Position numbers and translations under genes: made by a program | Notes under the pieces: model-generated | What the model was told of the DNA's origin: nothing | Seen by the model: the letters and a program-made list of their open reading frames with translations, nothing else | Databases searched by the model: none | Shown: piece by piece, positions 1 to 7,924 of the stretch | Layout: the number at the start of each line of letters is the position of its first letter | Numbering within the stretch: the stretch's first letter is position 1 | Source: Ottowia sp. | GTDB taxonomy: Bacteria > Pseudomonadota > Gammaproteobacteria > Burkholderiales > Burkholderiaceae_C | DNA length: 27,696 bases | Assembly (NCBI GenBank): GCA_023228705.1 | Contig: JALOAS010000036.1 | Span: forward strand, 1-27,696 | Direction: 5' to 3'

Positions 1-1340
1 ACATCTTCCGCGGCGCGCTGGACTGCGGCGCCACCGCCATCACCGACGAGATGAAGATCGCCACCGTGTACGCCATTGCCGAGCTGGCGCAGGCCGAGCA
101 AAGCGAGGTCGTTGCGCGCGCCTACGTGGGCGAGAAATTCCGCTTTGGCCCCGAATACCTCATCCCCAAGCCGTTCGACCCGCGGCTGATGACCCGCATC
201 CCGCCAGCGGTGGCCCGGGCGGCCGACGAAAGCGGCGTCGCCCGGCGGCCCATCACCAACTTCTACGCGTACAGGCAGAAGCTGGAAGCCTTTGTCTACG
301 CATCGGGCGCCACCATGCAGCCCATCTTCGAGATCGCGCGCAGCGCCGAGCACAAGCGCATCGCGTTTGCCGAGGGCGAGGACGAGCGCGTGCTGCGAGC
401 GGCCCAGATTGTGGTCGACGAGGGCCTGGCGCGGCCCACGCTCATCGGCCGGCCCGCGCTCATTGCGCAGCGCATCGAGCGCTACGGCCTGCGGCTGGCT
501 GAAGGGCGTGACTACGACGTCGTCAACACCGAATCGGATCGCCGCCATCGCGAGTTCTCGCAGATCTACCACCGCATGATGGAGCGCCGCGGCATCACCG
601 CGCAGGTGGCCAAGATAGAAATGCGCCGGCGCCCCACGCTGATCGGCGCCATGCTGCTGCAGCAGGGCGAGGTCGATGGCCTCATCTGCGGCACCTGGGG
701 CACCACGCCGGCGCACCTGCGCTACATAGACCAGGTTATAGGCCGGCGCAAGGACGGCGCGCGCGGCACCGCGCAAAGCATGCCCGTGCTGGCCTGCACC
801 AACGCGCTGCTGCTGCCCGGCCGCACCGTGTTCCTGGTCGACACGCACGTCAACACCGATCCGCCCCCCGCCGAGCTGGCCGAGATCACCGCGCTGGCGG
901 CCGAGGAGATGCAGCGCTTTGGCATCGAGCCCCGGGCCGCGCTGCTGTCGCACTCCAACTTCGGCACCAACGACGATCCATCGGCAGTCAAGATGCGCCG
1001 CACGCTGCAGATCCTGCGCGAGCAGGCGCCGTGGCTGCAGGTGGACGGGGAAATGCATGGCGACGTGGCGCTGGACGGCGCCGAGCGCGCGGCGTTCATT
1101 CCCGGCAGCGTGCTCAAGGGAGACGCCAACCTGCTGGTCTTCCCCAGCATGGAGTCGGCCAACATCGCGTACAACCTGCTCAAGAAGGTTGCCGGCGGCA
1201 ACATCGCCATCGGTCCCATTCTCCTGGGCGCGGCCAAGCCCGCGCACATCCTCACGGCCACGACCACGGTCCGGCGCATCGTCAACATGACGGCGCTGAC
1301 CGTGGCGGACGCCAACGCGCACACGTCGCAGGCGTCATGA
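1..1340 (+). CDS. maeB: NADP-dependent malic enzyme with phosphotransacetylase-like domain, 5' end outside window
   Basis: The reading frame is open from base 3, so the start lies upstream; about 445 residues are visible. The first visible residues (IFRGALDCGATAIT, then MKIATVYAIAELA) match the C-terminal end of the malic enzyme catalytic domain. A phosphotransacetylase-like domain follows from roughly the motif IAFAEGEDERVLRAAQI to the stop. Enzymes of this family oxidatively decarboxylate malate to pyruvate with NADP, feeding NADPH and pyruvate pools; in the E. coli MaeB type the PTA-like domain is regarded as regulatory rather than catalytic. Full proteins are about 760 residues, so roughly 60% is present. 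It is a cytoplasmic single gene here, ending before a hairpin at 1379. The call is firm; the catalytic residues of the malic domain are outside the window. Confidence 0.93.
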   Translation, partial: IFRGALDCGATAITDEMKIATVYAIAELAQAEQSEVVARAYVGEKFRFGPEYLIPKPFDPRLMTRIPPAVARAADESGVARRPITNFYAYRQKLEAFVYASGATMQPIFEIARSAEHKRIAFAEGEDERVLRAAQIVVDEGLARPTLIGRPALIAQRIERYGLRLAEGRDYDVVNTESDRRHREFSQIYHRMMERRGITAQVAKIEMRRRPTLIGAMLLQQGEVDGLICGTWGTTPAHLRYIDQVIGRRKDGARGTAQSMPVLACTNALLLPGRTVFLVDTHVNTDPPPAELAEITALAAEEMQRFGIEPRAALLSHSNFGTNDDPSAVKMRRTLQILREQAPWLQVDGEMHGDVALDGAERAAFIPGSVLKGDANLLVFPSMESANIAYNLLKKVAGGNIAIGPILLGAAKPAHILTATTTVRRIVNMTALTVADANAHTSQAS

Positions 1341-1378
1341 GGCCGGCCGCGCTGAACGGCTGAACGCGCGCCAAGGCT

Positions 1379-1401
1379 ACCGCAGCCCGCGGCAGCGGTT
1401 T
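1379..1401 (+). terminator. Candidate terminator after maeB
   Basis: An imperfect hairpin (ACCGCAGCC, loop CGC, GGCAGCGGT) has eight pairs and one A-A mismatch and is followed by only three T residues. It lies 38 bases past the maeB stop. The short T tract makes intrinsic termination uncertain. Confidence 0.4.
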
Positions 1402-1477
1402 CGGCTGCAGACCCTACCAGAGTTGTTGCCACGCTGCCCGAATACAGGCGCAAGGTGAGCAAAACACTCAATCACCC

Positions 1478-1506
1478 TTGATTTTGCGGGTGTTCCAAGG
1501 CACAAT
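1478..1506 (+). promoter_or_regulatory. Candidate sigma-70 promoter for the RNase-barstar pair
   Basis: TTGATT at 1478-1483 and CACAAT at 1501-1506 are separated by 17 bases, within a locally AT-rich patch that extends to about 1555 and contrasts with the GC-rich surroundings. It sits about 50 bases before the ribonuclease start. This is a pattern match only. Confidence 0.35.
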
Positions 1507-1558
1507 ACATCCTTGGATTTTTTGATTTTTCTCAAAACGTCCGAAAGGTTTTTTGTCC

Positions 1559-1960
1559 GTGGGAATGGCATCGCGTGCTGCTGCGGCATTGCTTGTCGTT
1601 GCAGCAGGTGCAGGGCTGTGGTCGGGGGTCGCGGACCGCCCGGCACAAAAAGCGCCCGGCAACACCAGCGCGACGCTCTCCATGTCGCAGTTGTCGCCGC
1701 AGGGACAGCAGGTTCTGGACTTGGTCCACCGCGGCGGTCCTTTTGCATACGACAGGGACGGCGCTGTTTTTGGCAACCGGGAGCGGCTCCTTCCGATCAG
1801 GCACCGTGGCTACTACAGAGAGTATACCGTTGCGCCTGCGCATGCCCAGAGCCGCGGCGGGCACCGCATTGTCTGCGGCGGAAGCCGCCCCACGCAGCCA
1901 GATACGTGCTACTACACGCAAGATCATTATTCCAGTTTCAAAAGAATCACAGAACCATGA
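1559..1960 (+). CDS. Secreted guanyl-specific ribonuclease of the RNase Sa/barnase (microbial RNase) family
   Basis: About 133 residues: an N-terminal signal-like segment (AAAALLVVAAGAGLWSG), a spacer, then a compact ribonuclease domain. The domain has the RNase Sa pattern of GGPFAYDRDGAVFGNRE, GYYREYTV, RGGHRIVCG and YYTQDHYSSF. By family alignment the catalytic residues are the Glu of REYTV, the two Arg of the RGGHR stretch and the His of QDHY; all are present, so the enzyme looks active. The family cleaves single-stranded RNA after guanosine. The start is uncertain: TTG 1553, GTG 1559 and ATG 1565 share the frame, and I chose GTG because GAAAGG at 1543-1548 is 10 bases upstream. The stop overlaps the start of the barstar gene (ATGA), indicating coupled synthesis of toxin and inhibitor. 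The signal peptide implies export, the inhibitor protecting the cytoplasm. Confidence 0.85.
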   Translation: MGMASRAAAALLVVAAGAGLWSGVADRPAQKAPGNTSATLSMSQLSPQGQQVLDLVHRGGPFAYDRDGAVFGNRERLLPIRHRGYYREYTVAPAHAQSRGGHRIVCGGSRPTQPDTCYYTQDHYSSFKRITEP

Positions 1961-2628
1961 AAATGCATGAGCAATTTCAACCCGTGCAGCTGAGCGCAGA
2001 AGACGCAGCAGCGGCCCTTGCAGCGCACAGGCAGCAGAATCCGGCAGCAGGCAACGAACTGCTGCGCGGCCTGCGCAGCAACATCGTGCAGTCCATCCGC
2101 GCGTTCCATGCCGATGACCTGCAAAAGGCTGCAGGCAGCCTGGGCCAGCACTTCCTGTACGTCAACCTGGCCGACACGCAAACCAGGCAGGAAGTGCTTG
2201 AGGCCACGGGCACGAGCTTCCTGCTGCCCGCGCATTTTGGGCGCAACTTCGACGCCCTGTACGACTGCCTGACCGACCCGCTGCACAAGGCCGGCGCGCA
2301 GCCGGGGTTCATCGTCGTCGTCGAAAAGATCCCCTGCACGTCCAAGTTCGACCGCGAGGCGCGCGAGCTGCTGCTCGACGTCTTCCGCGACGCTGCCGAC
2401 TACTGGGCCGAACGCAACGTGCCGTTCCGCTGCTTTTATTCCTTTGCAGCAAGCGCCATGCCCGCCAACGGAACACGCAGCAAGAAAGGCAGCCGCAGCC
2501 GCAGCAAGGCCAACGCCAGGGTTGAAAACGAGAAAACCGTCGTCCTGGACGGCATGGTCGAGGTCTCGCAGACCGCACTGCGCATGAGCAGCCCGTTCAA
2601 CGCAGGCTACTGGAGCAGCGCGGCCTGA
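1957..2628 (+). CDS. Barstar-family ribonuclease inhibitor with N- and C-terminal extensions
   Basis: 223 residues. The central part (about 65-165) is barstar-like: FLLPAHFGRNFDALYDCLTD corresponds to the barstar helix whose Asp35 and Asp39 plug the barnase active site, and both Asp are kept (NFDALYD). FIVVVEKIP and the closing FRCFYSF strand also fit. Ahead of it lie about 40 extra residues (QLSAEDAAAALAAHR) and behind it about 55, including a basic SKKGSRSRSK stretch; classical barstar has about 90 residues. The ATG at 1957 overlaps the RNase TGA; an in-frame ATG at 1963 is an alternative. The last codons GCG GCC are followed by a TGA that belongs to the inverted repeat of the element at 2626-2790, so the C-terminus may have been shortened by insertion. 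The expected role is cytoplasmic neutralisation of the upstream RNase. Confidence 0.85.
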   Translation: MKMHEQFQPVQLSAEDAAAALAAHRQQNPAAGNELLRGLRSNIVQSIRAFHADDLQKAAGSLGQHFLYVNLADTQTRQEVLEATGTSFLLPAHFGRNFDALYDCLTDPLHKAGAQPGFIVVVEKIPCTSKFDREARELLLDVFRDAADYWAERNVPFRCFYSFAASAMPANGTRSKKGSRSRSKANARVENEKTVVLDGMVEVSQTALRMSSPFNAGYWSSAA

Positions 2629-2790
2629 GAGCTTGAGAAAAAATCCCTCATGCCCGCTTTGACCGCCAGAATCTGCCCACTCGGCGTTGCAAATGCTCGC
2701 CATGGCACGGGCCATGCCTGCGCTTTGCGTCTTGATTGGACAAATTCTGACGATCCTCTCGAGCGCGATCAATTCATTCTCAAGCTCTGA
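2626..2790. mobile_element. 165-bp MITE-like element
   Basis: The ends are inverted repeats matching at 13 of 14 bases: TGAGAGCTTGAGAA at 2626-2639 and TTCTCAAGCTCTGA at 2777-2790. The element is flanked on both sides by GCGGCC (2620-2625 and 2791-2796), a possible 6-bp target duplication. The interior is less GC-rich than its neighbours and holds no credible gene, although one minus-strand frame runs open through it. It begins exactly at the stop codon of the barstar gene. The IS family is not identified. The length, ends and flanks are seen directly; transposition is inferred. Confidence 0.6.
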
Positions 2791-3113
2791 GCGGCCAGCA
2801 TCAAGTCACTCCCAAGGGTACCGGAACAGGCACGGGACCGGCGGCCCGGGCCTGTTGCCTGACTGGCGCCCGGCTCGCTGCCCCGCCGCCGGTATCCCAT
2901 TTCCTGGCGCTCAGGAGGCGCCCGGATTCCCGGCACGCAGCGCAGCGCAGAGTTGCCGACATCTCGGCAAGCTGGCATACTGGGTGGGGGTTTGACACGC
3001 CATGTCGCGGATTTGCGATCCGGGTCCGCGACCGAAGGCAGCCGCTTCGGGCACGAGGCATGCCGGGCCGGTCTCCCGGTGGCGCCGGACTGATAAAAAA
3101 GAGAGGCAGCACG
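2791..3113. other. Non-coding stretch before the MocR gene
   Basis: About 320 bases without a supportable gene. Its first part, read in the barstar frame from 2797, stays open for 21 codons to a TGA at 2860-2862 and may be the displaced end of the barstar gene. GAGAGG at 3101-3106 is the ribosome binding site for the MocR gene. No clear promoter hexamers or long hairpins were recognised in the remainder. Confidence 0.5.
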
Positions 3114-4604
3114 ATGCAACTGCCCCTGGTCGTCCGCAAGACGGCCAAGAGGAGCCTGCAGGAACAGATTGCGGACCAGATCCGCGACCTCATCGTCGAT
3201 GGTCGCCTGGCGCCGGGTTTCAAGCTGCCCGCGTCGCGAGAGCTGGCGCGGGACCTGGGTTTGTCGCGCAACACGGTGGTCGCGGCGTTTGGCCGCCTGG
3301 CTGCCGAGGGGCTGGTCGAATCCCGCGAGCCCACCGGCACCTTCGTCGCGCATGCGGTGCCGGCCGAGGGACCCATGCACAATGCGTGCAAGCTCAGGCC
3401 GGACGGGCCCAAGACCAAGGCACGCCTGCAGTTTCGCGGCAAGTCACACGTGGTCGTTGCACCGCACGGCGGGCAGCTGCAATTTGATTTCTGGGTCGGA
3501 CGCCCCGACGCCCGATTCTTCCCGCTCCGGATCTGGCGCGATCTGCTGTGCCGCATGCTGCGCAACGCGTCCACCTCCCTGAGCAACTACGGCGACCCGC
3601 AGGGGCTGCTGGCGCTGCGCGAAGCCATTGCCGCGCACGTGGGCTCAACGCGCGCCATCGCAACCAGCGCCGACCGCATCGTCATCACCAACGGCATCCA
3701 GGAAGGGCTCAACCTGCTGGCCACGCTGCTGATTGCGCCGGGCGTGAAAGTGGCCGTGGAAAACCCCTGCTACCGGGGCGCAGCGCAGGTCTTCGAGAGC
3801 TGCGGCGCCAGCCTGCAACCCATTGCGCTGGACGCAAGCGGGCTGAACACCGCCAGGCTGCCCCGTTCCGCCGCGCTGGTCTACGTCACGCCTTCGCACC
3901 AGTACCCCCTGGGCATGACGCTGCCGCTGACGCGGCGCGAGCAGCTGCTGGCCTGGGCCAGCAAGTCCGGCTGCTACATTGCCGAGGACGACTACGACAA
4001 CGACTTCTTCTACGACGGCACGCCGCTGCCGGCGCTCAAGAGCATGGACCAGCACGGGCAGGTCGTTTACCTGGGCACCTTCTCAAAGAGCCTGGGCGCC
4101 GGCCTGCGCATCGGCTACATGGTGCTGCCGCCCGAGCTGTGCGAGCCGGCGCGCAATGCCAAGGCGCTGCTCAACAACTGCCAGCCCTGGCTCGAGCAGG
4201 CGGCGCTGGCCACGTTCATCAGCGAAGGCGGCTACGCGGCACATTTGCGCCGCCTGCGACAGCTGTACGCCGCGCGCTGCCAGCACCTGCGCGCGGGCCT
4301 GGCTTATTTCTTTCCCGACTGGCAGGTCGATGGCGCCGGCAGCGGCATGCACCTGGTCGTGCGTCTGCCCGATGACGGGCCCAACGGCCACATGGTTGAG
4401 ACCATGGCGCAGGCACACGGCATTGGCGTCTATGCGGTCAAGAGCGGCAACGCACGGCTGTGGAACCAGCAGACCCAGGATGCGCTGCAGCACACGCTGC
4501 TGCTGGGCTACGCATCGCTGAACGAAGCGCAAATCAGCAGCGCGCTGCTGCGTCTGCGCCGGGCCCTGCGCACCGGCCGCGCGCCAGCTGCCGTGCCCGC
4601 CTGA
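3114..4604 (+). CDS. MocR/PdxR-type transcriptional regulator (GntR winged helix fused to aminotransferase fold)
   Basis: 496 residues from the ATG at 3114, chosen because GAGAGG lies 7 bases upstream; an earlier in-frame ATG at 3060 has no such site. Residues about 12-80 form a GntR winged helix-turn-helix (LQEQIADQIRDLIVDGRLAPG, ASRELARDLGLSRNTVVAAF, GLVESREPTGTFV). Residues about 120-480 form a fold type I aminotransferase domain with the PLP lysine in TFSKS (K325), the EDDYDNDF strand with the PLP aspartate, and TPSHQYPLG. These regulators use PLP or a PLP adduct as effector. There is no pdxST, gabT or other typical target beside it, and the usual divergent partner is absent, so the effector and regulon are unknown. 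It converges with ccmB. Confidence 0.9.
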   Translation: MQLPLVVRKTAKRSLQEQIADQIRDLIVDGRLAPGFKLPASRELARDLGLSRNTVVAAFGRLAAEGLVESREPTGTFVAHAVPAEGPMHNACKLRPDGPKTKARLQFRGKSHVVVAPHGGQLQFDFWVGRPDARFFPLRIWRDLLCRMLRNASTSLSNYGDPQGLLALREAIAAHVGSTRAIATSADRIVITNGIQEGLNLLATLLIAPGVKVAVENPCYRGAAQVFESCGASLQPIALDASGLNTARLPRSAALVYVTPSHQYPLGMTLPLTRREQLLAWASKSGCYIAEDDYDNDFFYDGTPLPALKSMDQHGQVVYLGTFSKSLGAGLRIGYMVLPPELCEPARNAKALLNNCQPWLEQAALATFISEGGYAAHLRRLRQLYAARCQHLRAGLAYFFPDWQVDGAGSGMHLVVRLPDDGPNGHMVETMAQAHGIGVYAVKSGNARLWNQQTQDALQHTLLLGYASLNEAQISSALLRLRRALRTGRAPAAVPA

Positions 4605-4667
4605 TGCCGGACGATGCAGCGATCCCGCGCATTGTTTGCTGACGGCAAGATGACGCCCGCCCGCGGT

Positions 4668-4727
4668 CTTTTCCTTTGATCACAACAAGATATGCACACC
4701 AGGCAGCGGTCGACTGCTGAATCCAGG
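4668..4727 (-). repeat. Truncated end of the IS1380-like element found at 18600
   Basis: Sixty bases match the left 60 bases of the 18600-18833 element (reverse orientation) with four mismatches, including the terminal inverted repeat, here CCTGGATTCAGCAG read on the minus strand. The terminal base lies one base beyond the ccmB stop codon. No second end is visible towards the MocR gene, so this is a solo or deleted copy. Confidence 0.75.
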
Positions 4728-4728
4728 A

Positions 4729-5466
4729 TCATTCCAGCACGATGCGCAGCGCCGCGGCCGCAGCCCAGGGCGCCAGCGCCAGGCCAACCACCAGCATGGC
4801 GCCCAGCAGCGAGTAGTGCGCGGAAACGCCCAGCCCGGAGACGGCTGCGTGCACGGCGCTGGACCCGAACACGAGCACGGGCACGTACAGCGGCAGCACC
4901 AGCAGCGACAGCAGGACGCCGCCACCGCGCGCGCCCAGCGTGAGCGCCGAGATGACCGCACCGACCAGGCTCAGCAGCGGCGCGCCCAGCAGCAGCGACA
5001 CGAAAAGGACCCACGCCGCGCCGGCCGGCAGGTCGAACTGCAGGGCCAGCAGCGGCGAGAGCAGCGCCAGCAGCAGCCCCGAGCTGATCCAGTGCGCGGC
5101 AATCTTGGACAGCACCAGCAACGGCAGCGGCGTGGCGGCCAGCAGGAGCTGCTCCAGCGACCCGTCGCGATAATCCTCGGCAAACAGGCGCGGCAGCGAC
5201 AGCATGGTCGCGAGCAGCGCGGCCACCCAGATGACCCCCGGCGCCAGCCCGCGCAGGACGTCCGGATCGCTGCCAACGCCCAGCGGGAACAGGCTGACCA
5301 CGATGACGTAGAAGACAAGTGCCGCGCCCGTGTCCGACGGGCGGCGCAGCGCCAGCCGCAGGTCGCGCGTAAAGAGGCTGCGCACCGCCATCCAGAGCCC
5401 GCTGCCATGCGCCGCAGCGCCCGGCGCATCGACGTCGGGCGAGGCGGTTGCAGGCGGTGCGGGCAC
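4729..5466 (-). CDS. ccmB: Heme exporter protein CcmB
   Basis: 245 residues with about six hydrophobic segments. The opening SLFTRDLRLALRRPSD and the stretches LFAEDYRDGSLEQLL and LGARGGGVLLSLLVLPLYVPVLVFG are hallmarks of CcmB, the membrane subunit that pairs with CcmA. The CcmABCD complex delivers heme to the periplasmic chaperone CcmE. The start is GTG at 5466, 12 bases after the ccmA stop with GAGGCGG in between; an ATG at 5388 (MAVRSLFTRD) is closer to the usual family N-terminus, and the first 26 residues are low-complexity. It is the last gene of the hao-ccm cluster, an unusual position since ccmAB normally open ccm operons. A fragment of a mobile element abuts its stop. Confidence 0.93.
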   Translation of the reverse strand: MPAPPATASPDVDAPGAAAHGSGLWMAVRSLFTRDLRLALRRPSDTGAALVFYVIVVSLFPLGVGSDPDVLRGLAPGVIWVAALLATMLSLPRLFAEDYRDGSLEQLLLAATPLPLLVLSKIAAHWISSGLLLALLSPLLALQFDLPAGAAWVLFVSLLLGAPLLSLVGAVISALTLGARGGGVLLSLLVLPLYVPVLVFGSSAVHAAVSGLGVSAHYSLLGAMLVVGLALAPWAAAAALRIVLE

Positions 5467-5478
5467 GGGCTGTCCGCC

Positions 5479-6135
5479 TCAAAGCGTGATGGTCGCCACC
5501 GCAACGGTGTCGGGCAGCGCCACGCTCTGGTGGCTGGTGAGCACGACGATGCCGCCACCCAGGACCTGCGCGGTCAGCAGCTGCAGCAGCCAGGCGACGG
5601 CGTCACGGTCCAGCGCGTTGAACGGCTCGTCCAGTATCCACAGCGGAATCTGCCGGCCCAGCAGCAGCCGGGCCAGCGCGGCACGCCGGCGCTGGCCCTG
5701 CGAGAGCAGCCGCACGGGAACATGCTCGCGCCCGGAAAGGCCCGCCTGCTGCAGCGCGTCCATGGCCGCCTGGTCCGGCGCTGCCAGCCCGTTGAGGCGG
5801 CTGTTGACGTGCAGGTTCTCCAGCGCGGACATCTCGTCCTTGAGCGCAACCAGGTGCCCCAGGAACAGCAGTTGCGCGCCAAATTCCTCGCGCAGGCGGC
5901 AGATGGGCTGCCCCTGCCAGAGCACGCGGCCCTGGCGGGGTGCAAGCAGCCCGCAAATGATTCGCAGCAGGCTGGTCTTGCCCGCGCCGTTGGCGCCTTC
6001 CACGCGCAGCAGCCAGCCCGGCTCAATGTGCGCCGTGAGCCCGGAAAACAGCAGGCGGCCCGAACGCTCGCAGCCGATGTTCTGCAGCGTCAGGCCAGCG
6101 GCGGCCTGCGTGCCGGGCATCCGTGCAGCCTGCAT
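5479..6135 (-). CDS. ccmA: Heme export ATP-binding protein CcmA
   Basis: 218 residues, a compact ABC ATPase. Walker A is GANGAGKTS (about 47-55), the signature is LSQGQRRR (about 144-151), Walker B is LWILDEPF (about 165-172) and the switch histidine is in LTSHQS (H202). Gene order and length (about 205-220 for the family) make it CcmA rather than another ABC ATPase. Its ATP hydrolysis drives release of holo-CcmE from the CcmC-CcmE-heme complex. The start was set at the ATG at 6135, which shares its A with the ccmI stop (TGATG); a TTG one codon earlier is possible. It is followed by ccmB after 12 bases. Its placement after ccmI rather than at the head of the operon is atypical. Confidence 0.94.
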   Translation of the reverse strand: MQAARMPGTQAAAGLTLQNIGCERSGRLLFSGLTAHIEPGWLLRVEGANGAGKTSLLRIICGLLAPRQGRVLWQGQPICRLREEFGAQLLFLGHLVALKDEMSALENLHVNSRLNGLAAPDQAAMDALQQAGLSGREHVPVRLLSQGQRRRAALARLLLGRQIPLWILDEPFNALDRDAVAWLLQLLTAQVLGGGIVVLTSHQSVALPDTVAVATITL

Positions 6136-7352
6136 CAATCCGGCACGACGCGATCGATCGTGATCGCCACGTCCTGGCTGCCCACGGCCACGCGCTCGGC
6201 CGCGCCCTCCAGGTCGCCGGGTTGCGCGGTGGCGCTGCCCTGGTGCGAGACGCGCGCGATAATGTCGACGCTGGAAAAATTGGACAGCGCCAGGTTTTCC
6301 ATCATCGCGCTGCTGTCGTCCAGCCGGAACGCCACGGGCCAGCCGGCAGCCTGCGTGCGCACCGCCGCCAGCGGCATGGGCGGGCCTTCCGGGGCACGGG
6401 CAAAGATGTACAGCGTGTCGCCCGCCTGCACCTGGCCGGCCAGCTCTGGTGCCAGCCGCACCGATCCGGTGATCGCGGTGGTGGCGGCAGCCGGTGCGCT
6501 GCCCTGGGCCGGCGGTCCGCCGCGCTGCTCCGCCTCGGTGCGGGCAATCAGCGCCTCGATGCGCTTGCGTCCGTCCGAATCCTCGGGCAGCAGGGCAACC
6601 AGGTGATGCCAGTACTGCAAGGCCTGGGGTACGTCGTCGCGCTGGAACGCGACCAGCCCGGCAAAGGTCAGCGCGCCCAGGTGATCCGGGTTCAAGTCCA
6701 GTGCGTGGTGGATGAGCTGCTCCGGCTCGCCGGTCAGGTCCCGGCCGCGCGTGATCGCCAGCACGTTGGCGTACTCGATGAGCAGGTCGGGGTTGTCGCC
6801 GTCCAGGATCACGGCCTTCCTGTACGCGGCCGCGGCCTCGTCAAAGCGCTCGAGCTGGCCGTACGAGCGGCCCAGCAGGACCCACCCCTGCACATCGTCG
6901 GGTTGCGCCGCAAGCCGCTGTTCAAGCGCTGCAATGGCGCGCTCGCTGGACTCGTGCGGCTGGCCGGTCTGCGCCTGCATGACGGCCGGATTCAGCGCCG
7001 CCGGCGTCCCCACGACGCGGTACACCACAACCGCCAGCAACGGCAGCAGGATGACGAAGGCGCCAGCAGTCATCCAGTTGCCCCGCACGCTGCTCCGGCC
7101 CGGCCCGGCGCTGCCGGCCTGAACCTGCAGCGCCTGGCGTTCCAGCTCGAGGCGTTCCTGGTCAAACTCCGCTTCGCTCAGGGTGCCGCGCGCATGCTGC
7201 GCTTGCAACTCGCGCATCTCGTCGGACAGGACGGTCAGGGTCGCGTCGCCATCGGCCGCGGCCCGTGCCGCGCCACCACGCAGCAAGGGCAGGATCACCA
7301 GCAGCATGGCCAGCAGGACCATGGCTGCGGCCAGGACAATGAAAAGGGTCAT
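6135..7352 (-). CDS. ccmI: Cytochrome c biogenesis protein CcmI (CycH), TPR apocytochrome chaperone
   Basis: 405 residues. There are two membrane segments, at about 1-24 and 93-114 (WMTAGAFVILLPLLAVVVYR), separated by a charged loop with leucine-zipper character (LSDEMRELQAQHARGTLSEAEFDQERLELE). TPR-like repeats follow at about 135-265 (GWVLLGRSYGQLERFDEAAAAYRKAV, then the ALDLNPDHLGAL repeat). A C-terminal periplasmic domain at about 295-405 resembles the CycH extension. CcmI binds the C-terminus of apocytochromes and hands them to the CcmFH ligation complex. It is full length and separate from CcmH, unlike the E. coli CcmH fusion. The start overlaps the ccmH stop by ATGA, and the stop overlaps the ccmA start by one base. 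Confidence 0.92.
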   Translation of the reverse strand: MTLFIVLAAAMVLLAMLLVILPLLRGGAARAAADGDATLTVLSDEMRELQAQHARGTLSEAEFDQERLELERQALQVQAGSAGPGRSSVRGNWMTAGAFVILLPLLAVVVYRVVGTPAALNPAVMQAQTGQPHESSERAIAALEQRLAAQPDDVQGWVLLGRSYGQLERFDEAAAAYRKAVILDGDNPDLLIEYANVLAITRGRDLTGEPEQLIHHALDLNPDHLGALTFAGLVAFQRDDVPQALQYWHHLVALLPEDSDGRKRIEALIARTEAEQRGGPPAQGSAPAAATTAITGSVRLAPELAGQVQAGDTLYIFARAPEGPPMPLAAVRTQAAGWPVAFRLDDSSAMMENLALSNFSSVDIIARVSHQGSATAQPGDLEGAAERVAVGSQDVAITIDRVVPD

Positions 7353-7924
7353 GATGGCGGATGGTCCTCGGACACGCCGAGCAGTTCGCGCGCACGCTGC
7401 CGCGCCCGGGGGTCAAGTGCGGGCTCTGCATCCTGCGACTCGGGGCGCCGGCGCACGATGCGCCACAGGACGCCGAAACCCAGCAGCAGCAGGACAAAGG
7501 GACCCAGCCACAGCAGCAGGGTCTTCATGCTGAACGGCGGGCGGTACAGGACAAACTCGCCGTAGCGGGCGACCATGTAGTTGCGAATCTGCTGCGGGCT
7601 CTGGCCGGCCTTGAGCTGCTCGCGGATCTGCTCGCGCAGGTCCACCGCCAGGTCGGCATGCGACTCGGCAATGGTCTCGTTCTGGCAGACCAGGCAGCGC
7701 AGCTCCCTGGCGATCCCCATCATGCGCGCTTCCACCGCCGGGTCTTCGGCCACCAGTGGCGCCTCCTGCGCCTGCGCCGGCCGGCCGACAGAAGCCAGGA
7801 CCAGCAGCAACGCCAACAGCAACCCGGCGCGCAGTCCCGCATGGCGCCCGGACAGCCACGCAGGGACACGCAGCATGCGCGTGGTGCCTGGCGCCGGCCT
7901 CCGCTGCAAACGCTTGTCAGGCAC
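7349..7924 (-). CDS. ccmH: Cytochrome c-type biogenesis protein CcmH (thiol-disulfide component)
   Basis: 191 residues: a signal or anchor segment (LLLALLLVLASV, about 35-46), the redox motif LRCLVCQN with cysteines at about 77 and 80, a three-helix domain (ESHADLAVDLREQI, MVARYGEFVLYRPP), a C-terminal membrane helix (LLLWLGPFVLLLLGFGVLW) and a basic tail. CcmH keeps the CxxCH cysteines of apocytochromes reduced, receiving electrons from CcmG. The start is GTG at 7924, overlapping ccmG by 8 bases, with GAGGAA five bases upstream inside ccmG; an ATG at 7876 would remove 16 residues. It overlaps ccmI by ATGA. Confidence 0.93.
   Translation of the reverse strand: MPDKRLQRRPAPGTTRMLRVPAWLSGRHAGLRAGLLLALLLVLASVGRPAQAQEAPLVAEDPAVEARMMGIARELRCLVCQNETIAESHADLAVDLREQIREQLKAGQSPQQIRNYMVARYGEFVLYRPPFSMKTLLLWLGPFVLLLLGFGVLWRIVRRRPESQDAEPALDPRARQRARELLGVSEDHPPS

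Noticed and set aside
1927..2772. 281-codon minus-strand frame crossing the barstar gene and the 165-bp element
   Set aside because: No recognisable family; it is a shadow of the barstar frame continued by chance through the element.
4605..4667. Second end of the IS1380-like element between the MocR gene and the 4668 fragment
   Set aside because: No match to the 15-bp terminal repeat on either strand could be found there.
4816..6606. 596-codon plus-strand open frame
   Set aside because: Antisense to ccmB, ccmA and ccmI; the translation is rich in Gln, Arg and His with no domain pattern.
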